From assembly GCA_026692885.1 (NCBI GenBank), contig JAPLNJ010000881.1:1-19189 (forward strand): 19,189 nt of DNA. Direction: 5' to 3'. Of this stretch, positions 14,301 to 19,189 are shown one piece after another. Both the position numbers and the translations under genes were made by a program. The first letter of the stretch is position 1. The number at the start of each line of letters is the position of its first letter. Source of the stretch: Planctomycetota bacterium (GTDB lineage: Bacteria > Planctomycetota > Planctomycetia > Pirellulales > Pirellulaceae). The notes under the pieces were generated by a model. The model saw only the letters and a list, made by a program, of their open reading frames with translations, did not search any database and was not told where the DNA came from.

Positions 14301-14904
14301 CGTTCTGAACCCGCAGGATCAGGGCGTGGGCCTTTGCCCGCTGGACCATCCGCTGGTAAGTCTCGACCGGCCCGGCTGCTGGCAGTACTCATTGGACTTT
14401 GTGCCACGGAAGCCGATCGTGTTCGTGCAGCTGTTCAACAACCAGTTCACCTCGAACTTCCGGATGTGGAACGAGGGCACGATCTCGTCGCGCGCGCGGA
14501 TTTGGGCGATCGACCGCTTCGCCCCGGAAGCCGACTTGATCACGCCGTCGCTGGAGGCCCGCCTCCCTCCGATCGCCGCGAAGGCCGCTGCCCTGCCGGG
14601 ATCGCTGCCGGGATCGCTGCCGCCCCAGCAAGCCGGCCTGGAGCTTTCTCGCAAGGGCGTCCTAGTGACGGCATTTCTTCCCAATCCGGATGGCGCGGGA
14701 GTCATTCTGCGCCTCTGGGAGCAGGCCGGCCAAGATGGTGTCTGCACCGTCCAGCTGCCCGCAGCCCTGCGGGGCCACACAGCACGGCTCTGCAACCTCC
14801 GCGGTCAACCGAGCGAAGCGCGGATTGTCATCCGCAACGGTCTCCTGGACGTCCCGCTGACCCACTTCGCTCCCACGAGCGTGCTCCTGACGCCGAGCGA
14901 CTAA
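11308..14904 (+). CDS. Secreted glycoside hydrolase family 38-type (alpha-mannosidase-like) multidomain protein
   Basis: This 1198-residue exported enzyme has a signal peptide at residues 1-24 (MQRFRLLLLAAVAVLGYSTA). Residues ~32-190 form a beta-rich module resembling the carbohydrate-binding domain of rhamnogalacturonan lyases, with SDPQRDWPYVQPGP and a GNNRIRI..GSWLLYD ending. The catalytic domain begins near 297 with VVVFKTHFDIGYTQLA (His306, Asp308, zinc ligands in GH38). It continues with MTDVACQAWLLP (Asp425, likely the nucleophile position) and LHLGCN..VPLLFWW. Relatives that I recall usually read MTDVPGHT; here ACQA replaces PGHT. Residues ~760-806 are a polar linker rich in Glu, Gly and Pro. 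The C-terminal beta domains (808-1198) start at SPFFKLILDP and include a PGSLPGSL duplication. A ribosome-binding site AGGAG lies 11 bases upstream. The likely substrate is an alpha-mannoside or related glycan. Confidence 0.85.
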   Translation: MQRFRLLLLAAVAVLGYSTAEGADSAATPSRVLWQIGKPDNNNAEFALAPGGYSRFQADGFFVVGQSDPQRDWPYVQPGPTDDWAGLRPHAFTVVFGLASSPPGTCQLKLDLLDTQSHAPPLLEIHVNGSVFREQTPPGAGDASVYGQPHRGRRHQCLVTFPASLLTQGNNRIRITTAAGSWLLYDCVTLEGPGGVEAAPVAAMAELQSAHALPGEVDRNGVQVRRIVASVVRAGPPARATITLDGQLLQTAHHASGVQTVDLFVPAVDRVRKAALAMTLEGRAGGGTDLTLTPGVREIVVVFKTHFDIGYTQLAREVVERYRTSMIDKALEVCEAAQGLPPEQRFVWTIPAWPMQQILWNGQTPERRKRIEKAVGEGLLVWHALPFTTHTELLEPEDVIRGLGFASRLSRASGQPLPRDAKMTDVACQAWLLPTLLRHAGVEFLHLGCNAGVAPAQVPLLFWWEGPDGSRLLTMYSVGYGTGLLPPQDWPQRTWLAVIHTGDNHGPPTPEEVKTLLDEAQRKLPGIHVRVGRLSDFADAIVSEKPDLPVVRGDMTDSWIHGLLSDPQGARLARNTRPLIAATEVLNTQLGSWGVAVPDATAQVAAAYEQSLLYGEHTWGGALYWLTQYSGNVKFHYGDVWKTERAEGRFRRLEESWDEHTGYIRSARDLIMPVLHGQLRSLAGSVQAAGTRIVVYNPLPWRRDGLVRVPDVDLPITALKALDGDGTCAAQTSGRELVFVARDLPSLGYRTYVPADLPSVQPSLRAGLSRSVRLGPQVDQREAESPGEEPGRVAQAKSESIDAGLIESPFFKLILDPARGTVRSLVEKRSGRELIDPQAGWGFGQYVYERFDAKNIAAFVDAFVPTRPEWALVELGKPNLPTADKVPYVAESPDSWELQIERSPVAVAAVFRAKPTARIPHPVTSKFIVYDGLPCLDVEITLHDKPADPWPEAGWLCLPFAVSNPRFRLGRQNSIIDPARDLVAGANRHLFGIHSGLAVLNPQDQGVGLCPLDHPLVSLDRPGCWQYSLDFVPRKPIVFVQLFNNQFTSNFRMWNEGTISSRARIWAIDRFAPEADLITPSLEARLPPIAAKAAALPGSLPGSLPPQQAGLELSRKGVLVTAFLPNPDGAGVILRLWEQAGQDGVCTVQLPAALRGHTARLCNLRGQPSEARIVIRNGLLDVPLTHFAPTSVLLTPSD

Positions 14905-14907
14905 GGT

Positions 14908-14933
14908 GTCAGGACAAAGGAGTCAGGACAAAG
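14908..14933 (+). repeat. Tandem 12-bp direct repeat containing the ribosome-binding site of the SDR gene
   Basis: GTCAGGACAAAG occurs twice (14908-14919 and 14922-14933), separated by GA. The copies fill most of the 30-bp gap between the GH38 stop and the SDR start. The sequence AAAGGAG at the junction, or the second AGGA, would act as the ribosome-binding site. Confidence 0.75.
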
Positions 14934-14934
14934 A

Positions 14935-15687
14935 ATGTTCACCATCGATCTCACCGGCAAAACGGCCGTCATCACCGGCGCCGGCCAGGGCCTCGGCCGC
15001 GCGACCGCGGAAGCCCTGCATCGCGCCGGGGCCAAGGTCGTCATCAACTACTTCGAGGATCCTTCCGGGGCGAATCGCCAGCGGGCGGAGGAGACGGCGG
15101 CGGCACTTGGTAATCGCGCCGTCGCGCTCGCCGCCGATGTCCGTGATCCGGCAGCGCTGGAGCTGCTGATGGACGAGGCCATCCGCCGCTTTGGCTCGCT
15201 TGAGATCGTCGTGAACAACGCCGGCATCGTCCGCGACAAGACGCTCAAGAAGATGACGCTCGACGACTGGAAGCAGGTCATCGACACGAATCTCACCGGC
15301 GTCTTCAACGTGTGCAAAGCGGCCGCCGAGCGGTTGCAAGACGGCGGGCGGATCGTCAGCCTCGCCTCCCTCAGCGCCGCCCTGGGCCTGTTCGGTCAGG
15401 CCAATTACGCCGCCGCCAAGTCCGGCGTGGTGGGGCTCACGAAGGTACTCAGCCGCGAGCTGGCCAAGCGGCGCATCACGGCCAACGCCGTCGCCCCGGG
15501 CGTCGTGCTCACCGAGATGGGCCAAACGATCCCCGACTCAACCCGCCAGCAGATGCTCGCGAGCATTCCGCTCGGCCGTTTCGGCGAGCCGCGCGAAATT
15601 GCCGAGGTCATCGTGTTCCTCTGCTCCGATATGGCCTCCTACATCACCGGCCAGACCATCCATGTGAACGGAGGCTGGTGGTCATGA
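14935..15687 (+). CDS. Short-chain dehydrogenase/reductase (FabG / 3-hydroxybutyrate dehydrogenase-like)
   Basis: This 250-residue classical SDR interconverts a hydroxyl and a keto group with NAD(P). The cofactor motif TGAGQGLG is near residues 14-21, NNAG near 93-96, and the catalytic Ser and YxxxK appear in SLASLSAALGLFGQANYAAAK. The C-terminal substrate region ends in ITGQTIHVNGGWWS. The length is normal. The adjacent CoA transferase and thiolase suggest the substrate is 3-hydroxybutyrate/acetoacetate, free or as the CoA ester. Sequence alone cannot separate this from a FabG-type reductase. The gene starts 30 bp after the GH38 gene, and its TGA overlaps the next ATG (ATGA, 15684-15687), which indicates coupled translation. 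Confidence 0.88.
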   Translation: MFTIDLTGKTAVITGAGQGLGRATAEALHRAGAKVVINYFEDPSGANRQRAEETAAALGNRAVALAADVRDPAALELLMDEAIRRFGSLEIVVNNAGIVRDKTLKKMTLDDWKQVIDTNLTGVFNVCKAAAERLQDGGRIVSLASLSAALGLFGQANYAAAKSGVVGLTKVLSRELAKRRITANAVAPGVVLTEMGQTIPDSTRQQMLASIPLGRFGEPREIAEVIVFLCSDMASYITGQTIHVNGGWWS

Positions 15688-17024
15688 GCGGTTGCTGGCT
15701 GCGTGAAAAACTCTGCACGGCGGAGGCGGCCGTGGCGCTCATCAACGACGGCGTCACCGTCGTCAGCGGCGGCTTCGTCGGCGCAGCTCATCCCGAGGCG
15801 CTAACCGCGGCGCTGGAGCGGCGATTCCAGCAGTGTGCACATCCACGCGATCTCACGCTGGTCTACGCCGCCGGCCAAGGTGACGGCAAGACGCGCGGGT
15901 TGAACCATCTGGCCCACGCTGGCCTGCTCCGGCGCGTCATCGGCGGCCACTGGGGCCTGGCGCCTCGTCTGAGTGAGTTGGCGCTCGCCAATCAGATCGA
16001 AGCCTACAACCTGCCGCAGGGAGTGATCTGCCAGTTGCTGCGTGACATCGCCGCGGGGCGGCCGGGCTGCATCACGCACGTCGGCCTCGGGACGTTTATC
16101 GATCCCATCCAGCAGGGTGGGCGACTGAATGCACGCACACCCGCGGGTCTGGTGGAGCGTGTTGAACTCGGTGGCCAGACGTGGCTCTGGTACAAAGCCT
16201 TCCCCATTCACGTCGGCCTGATCCGCGCCACCGGGGCCGATCCGCACGGCGGACTGGTGATGGACGACGAGGCCATCATCGGCGAGGTGCTCGCGATCGC
16301 TGAAGCCGTGCACAATAGCGGCGGTATCGTGATCGCCCAGGTCGCGCGCCTGCTCGCGTCGCCGGCCTCACCGAAGAACATCCGTGTTCCCGGCATCTTT
16401 GTGGACCGCGTCGTCGTCGCTGAGCCGCACGAGCACGAGCAGACTTTCGCTGAGTCGTTCAACCCCTGTTACTGCGAACCCGCCCCGGTCGGTCCGGACT
16501 TCGAGCATCAGACGCTGGCGACGGGGGCCGAGCCAATGCCCCTTGACGAGCGGCGCATCATCGCCAGCCGGGTGTGTGACGAACTGACCGATGGCGCCGT
16601 GGCGAACCTCGGCATCGGCATGCCCGAGGGTGTGGCCCGCATCGCCGCCGAGCGTGGCTTGCTGCAGCGTTGCACGCTGACGGTCGAGAGCGGTCCGATC
16701 GACGGGCTGCGCGTCGCCATCGCAGGCGGCCGACTTCGCATTGTGCAGGAAGGCCGTGTCGCCAAGTTTGTCGAGCGCGTGGAGCAGGTGTCTTTTAGCG
16801 CCCAGACCGCGCGGCAGAAGCAGCAGCAGGTGCTGTACGTGACGGAGCGGGCCGTGTTCCGCCTGGCAGCGGAGGGCCTGGAGCTTATCGAAGTCGCTCC
16901 CGGAATCGAGCTCGAGACCCAGGTGATCGGGGTCATGCGATTCCGGCCGATGGTGCGTCAGGTCCGCCCCATGCCGGCCAGTGCCTTGGCGGCCGCCTCA
17001 ACGAGAACAGGAGTCGGGATATGA
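15684..17024 (+). CDS. 3-oxoacid/acetate CoA-transferase (fused alpha-beta type) with internal deletion
   Basis: This 446-residue fused CoA transferase would move CoA between acyl-CoA and a free acid, for example activating acetoacetate. The N-terminal half has VTVVSGGFVGAAHPEAL and the family stretch LVYAAGQGDGKTRGLNHLAH. The catalytic glutamate is Glu335 in TVESG (16686-16688). Single-chain homologues have about 520-530 residues. Here the text jumps from VESGPIDGL to RVAIAGGRLRIVQEG at about 16707-16712. It lacks the ~75-80 residues that normally follow ESG and contain the GGLD and NISQNAK-type segments. The reading frame is intact across the junction. The product may be inactive or altered. 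ATG 15684 is favoured over the long upstream frame, which overlaps the SDR in another frame; GGAGG precedes it. The stop overlaps the thiolase ATG by 4 bp. Confidence 0.85.
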   Translation: MSGCWLREKLCTAEAAVALINDGVTVVSGGFVGAAHPEALTAALERRFQQCAHPRDLTLVYAAGQGDGKTRGLNHLAHAGLLRRVIGGHWGLAPRLSELALANQIEAYNLPQGVICQLLRDIAAGRPGCITHVGLGTFIDPIQQGGRLNARTPAGLVERVELGGQTWLWYKAFPIHVGLIRATGADPHGGLVMDDEAIIGEVLAIAEAVHNSGGIVIAQVARLLASPASPKNIRVPGIFVDRVVVAEPHEHEQTFAESFNPCYCEPAPVGPDFEHQTLATGAEPMPLDERRIIASRVCDELTDGAVANLGIGMPEGVARIAAERGLLQRCTLTVESGPIDGLRVAIAGGRLRIVQEGRVAKFVERVEQVSFSAQTARQKQQQVLYVTERAVFRLAAEGLELIEVAPGIELETQVIGVMRFRPMVRQVRPMPASALAAASTRTGVGI

Positions 17025-18169
17025 GACGTGTGGTGATTGTGGGCGCTCGTCGCACGCCGCAGGGCCGCTTGCTGGGCGCGTTGAGCAAACGTTCCGCTGT
17101 GGATCTGGCGTGCGCCGCCGGCACGGCCGCCCTGGCGTCGATCGGCGCCGAAGCTGTGCAGCAGGTGATCGTCGGCAACGTGGTGAGCGCCGGGCTGGGC
17201 ATGAACATCGCTCGGCAGATCGGCGTTCGTCTCGGCGTGCCTCTGGCGTCTCCCGCGTTTACCGTGAACATGATGTGCGCCTCGGGCATGCAGGCGGTGC
17301 TGCTCGCCGCCGCGGCGATCCGCAGTGCCGAGGCGGATGTCATCCTCTGCGGCGGGACCGAGTCGATGTCCAACGCACCTTATGTGCTCGACCGTGCCCG
17401 GGCGGGTTTGAAACTCGGTGACGCAGTGCTCACCGATACGCTGCTGCGTGACGGTCTGGTCGACAGCTTCGATCACCAGCACATGGGAGTCTCCGCCGAA
17501 CGTCTCGCGAAGCAATACAACATCACCCGCGCGCAGCAAGACGCTTTCGCTGCCGAAAGCCAGCGGCGCTACGCGGCCGCCGCTGCGGCGGGTCAGTTCC
17601 GCGCCGAGCTGGTGGTGGTCGACGGCCTGGAGCGTGACGAACATCCCCGGCCCGAAACCACGCTCGAATCCCTGGCGAAGCTCAAACCGGCTTTCGATCC
17701 CACCGGCACCGTGACTGCCGGGAACGCTGCGGGCATCAACGACGGCGCCGCCCTGCTCGTGCTGTGTGACGAACAGACGGCGGAAAAGCACGGCTGGAAG
17801 CCGCTGGCCGTCATCGAAGCCAGCGCCGCCGTCGGCTGCGATCCGCAGCGGATGGGCGTCGGCCCCGTCCATGCGACCCGCCGCCTCTGCGATCAACACC
17901 GGTTGCAACTCGACGATTTTGATACCGTCGAACTCAACGAGGCCTTCGCCGCGCAATCGCTGGTCTGCATCGCCGATTTGAAACTCGATCCCGCCAGGGT
18001 TAACCGGGACGGCGGCGCCATCGCGCTCGGTCATCCGCTCGGCGCATCCGGGGCCCGGCTGATCGTCCATCTCGCCCACCGCATCGCTGCCGGCGCCACC
18101 CGCCGCGGGCTGGCGACGTTGTGCGTCGGCGGCGGCATGGGCGCGGCCGTTTCCATCAGCCGGCTTTGA
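17021..18169 (+). CDS. Acetyl-CoA acetyltransferase (thiolase)
   Basis: This 382-residue thiolase cleaves acetoacetyl-CoA with CoA to give two acetyl-CoA, or condenses them in reverse. Catalytic residues are visible: Cys86 in VNMMCASGMQA (nucleophile), His338 in GGAIALGHPLGASGAR and Cys368 in LCVGGGMGAA (acid/base). NEAFAAQ, the oxyanion-hole motif, is also present. The usual VCGSG or VCASG motif here reads MCASG, which still carries the key Cys-x-Ser-Gly. The length is close to the family norm (~390). It is the last gene of a three-gene coupled set (SDR, CoA transferase, thiolase) with ATGA overlaps, fitting short-chain 3-hydroxyacid or polyhydroxybutyrate metabolism. A palindromic repeat follows the stop. 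Confidence 0.95.
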   Translation: MRRVVIVGARRTPQGRLLGALSKRSAVDLACAAGTAALASIGAEAVQQVIVGNVVSAGLGMNIARQIGVRLGVPLASPAFTVNMMCASGMQAVLLAAAAIRSAEADVILCGGTESMSNAPYVLDRARAGLKLGDAVLTDTLLRDGLVDSFDHQHMGVSAERLAKQYNITRAQQDAFAAESQRRYAAAAAAGQFRAELVVVDGLERDEHPRPETTLESLAKLKPAFDPTGTVTAGNAAGINDGAALLVLCDEQTAEKHGWKPLAVIEASAAVGCDPQRMGVGPVHATRRLCDQHRLQLDDFDTVELNEAFAAQSLVCIADLKLDPARVNRDGGAIALGHPLGASGARLIVHLAHRIAAGATRRGLATLCVGGGMGAAVSISRL

Positions 18170-18170
18170 C

Positions 18171-18235
18171 GTAGCTGAATTCGTAAGAATGCAGAGGTTT
18201 TCCCCAACCCCCTGAACTCTCACGAGTTCAGCTAC
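18171..18235. repeat. Palindromic repeat with GTAGCTGAA ends between convergent genes
   Basis: Left arm 18171-18194 (GTAGCTGAATTCG...) and right arm 18212-18235 (...CGAGTTCAGCTAC) match as inverted repeats at 20 of 24 positions, with a 17-bp spacer. The element sits one base after the thiolase stop and 38 bp before the stop of the opposite-strand gene. It may serve as a bidirectional terminator. It is another family, distinct from those at 801, 6752 and 11131. Confidence 0.75.
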
Positions 18236-18273
18236 TTCTCGTCGAACTGAGCAACTTCCAAGACTCGCGACTC

Positions 18274-19189
18274 TTACCGCGCCGGTCGCATGACCTGGAC
18301 CCAGTGCTGGGCCTCGACGCCCAGGAAGTCCCGCAACTGCTGCCGGCAACTGATGCCGCAGGCCAGGATGATCCGGCCCTCGCTGACCGCCTTGCGTACC
18401 GCGGGAAACAGGCGGTCCTCGCCGATCTGCTGAGATAGTTCGTAATGTTCGTAGCCGAACGATCCGGCCATGCCGCAACAGCCGGAATCCACCTCCTGGC
18501 ACGCGACGCCCGATATTCGGGCAAAATGCCGATGGATGGCCGCCGTGCCGAACTCGGCTTTCTGATGACAGTGGCCGTGCAGCAGAAATTTGTCTCCCGC
18601 GGCTGTCAGCGGCGGGAGGCGACCGGCGGCGACTTCGGCATCCAGGAACACGTCGATCATCTTGACGCAACCGGTGACACGACGGCCCAGTGGCTCGTCG
18701 TCGATCAGGTCAGGCAAATCGTCCGCTAAGGCCGAGGCACACGACGGCTCCAGGCACAGAATCGGCAAGCCCTGGCGTGCGAACACATCCAGCTTCTGCA
18801 GCGTCTTGGTGCCGTCCCGTTTCGCGTCGCGGACCAGGCCCTTGGACAGCCTTGGCCGCTGGCAACAGCCGGCGCGGGCCAAGATGACTTCGTAGCCGCA
18901 GCCTTCCAGCAACTCGACCGCCGCCAGCCCGACGGCCGGCTCCAGGTAGTTGGCGTAGGTGTCGTCGAACAGCACCACTTGCCCCCGCCCGGCTGAGGCG
19001 TCGCCACGGCCGGCCGGATTTGCGACTCGGCCCGGACGGTTTGAAATACGGTCTCGCTGGCGATCCTTTAGCAACTTCGTCAACGGTCGCGTGGCGAAGC
19101 GCGGCAACGGCCGACGGCGATCGATACCGGCGAGCTGTTCCAGCAGCCAGCCGTAGCCCGGCAACTTGGACACGAGATGCACCACGTGG
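18274..19189 (-). CDS. C-terminal part of a CCG-domain Fe-S oxidoreductase (GlcF / YdiJ-like), 5' end outside window
   Basis: The frame is open to the right edge, so this is the C-terminal ~305 residues of a longer minus-strand gene. Two cysteine-rich CCG domains are seen. The first contains VVLFDDTYANYLEP, GCCQRPRLSKG and LCLEPSCAS. The second contains LLHGHCHQKAEFG, DSGCCGMAGSFGYE and a final IILACGISCRQQL. This pattern matches the C-terminus of FAD-linked oxidases fused to Fe-S subunits (D-lactate or 2-hydroxyglutarate dehydrogenase, YdiJ type) or glycolate-oxidase iron-sulfur subunits. It would pass electrons from a 2-hydroxyacid to the membrane. Whether a FAD domain precedes it cannot be seen here. 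The gene is convergent with the thiolase gene. Confidence 0.9.
   Translation of the reverse strand, partial: HVVHLVSKLPGYGWLLEQLAGIDRRRPLPRFATRPLTKLLKDRQRDRISNRPGRVANPAGRGDASAGRGQVVLFDDTYANYLEPAVGLAAVELLEGCGYEVILARAGCCQRPRLSKGLVRDAKRDGTKTLQKLDVFARQGLPILCLEPSCASALADDLPDLIDDEPLGRRVTGCVKMIDVFLDAEVAAGRLPPLTAAGDKFLLHGHCHQKAEFGTAAIHRHFARISGVACQEVDSGCCGMAGSFGYEHYELSQQIGEDRLFPAVRKAVSEGRIILACGISCRQQLRDFLGVEAQHWVQVMRPAR

Noticed and set aside
14154..15113. 319-residue plus-strand frame across the GH38/SDR junction
   Set aside because: It is out of frame with both genes, which have clear motifs, and has a low-complexity Arg/Pro composition.
15312..15683. N-terminal extension of the CoA transferase frame
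   Set aside because: It overlaps the confident SDR gene in another frame and encodes an Arg-rich shadow peptide; homology begins at ATG 15684, which has GGAGG upstream.
16958..18670. 570-residue minus-strand frame
   Set aside because: It is antisense to the thiolase and lies across the start of the Fe-S protein region; the composition is Arg/Gly/His-rich with no family motif.

Overview
The window looks like a chromosomal segment of a GC-rich planctomycete (Pirellulales-type). This is an inference. It rests on a lipoprotein and a multi-BON exported protein of types I associate with Planctomycetes, an ECF sigma factor paired with a membrane anti-sigma-like protein, secreted glycan-active enzymes, and a high density of palindromic intergenic repeats. 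No rRNA, tRNA, CRISPR array or transposase gene was found.

Layout. Bases 1-794 hold the 3' part of a TlpA/ResA-type thioredoxin gene, followed by a repeat element (801-1042) flanked by a 9-bp duplication, then a decayed membrane-protein remnant (about 1080-1255). Bases 1597-3621 encode an exported protein with five BON domains and end at a strong intrinsic terminator. Bases 3816-4391 encode a planctomycete-type lipoprotein. Bases 4578-6731 encode a DUF2079 multi-pass membrane protein. A truncated DUF423 gene (6849-7046) is followed by a small Ala/Pro-rich lipoprotein on the minus strand (7166-7501). That gene is divergent from an ECF sigma factor (7861-8502), which is followed by its likely anti-sigma/regulator (8687-9550). 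Bases 9672-11018 encode a secreted right-handed beta-helix protein and 11308-14904 a secreted GH38-type (alpha-mannosidase-like) enzyme. A tightly coupled trio follows: SDR oxidoreductase, CoA transferase and thiolase (14935-18169). On the minus strand, 18274-19189 is the 3' part of a CCG-domain Fe-S oxidoreductase.

How the genes work together. The beta-helix and GH38 proteins form a plausible extracellular or periplasmic glycan-processing pair. The SDR/CoA-transferase/thiolase trio matches the logic of 3-hydroxybutyrate to acetoacetate to acetoacetyl-CoA to two acetyl-CoA, or the reverse. However, the CoA transferase appears to lack about 75-80 residues immediately after its catalytic ESG motif. 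The sigma and anti-sigma genes form a regulatory pair split by a highly structured inserted element.

The most striking signal is not a gene but the palindromic repeats that sit at most gene boundaries. One family (terminal arms GGCCTTGATCGGAAC) occurs at three loci. At one of them it has clean 9-bp flanking direct repeats that begin exactly at a TAG stop codon. A second, unrelated element between sigma and anti-sigma also has a 9-bp direct repeat beginning exactly at the TAG stop codon. A third insertion supplies the last 15 codons and the stop of the anti-sigma gene.
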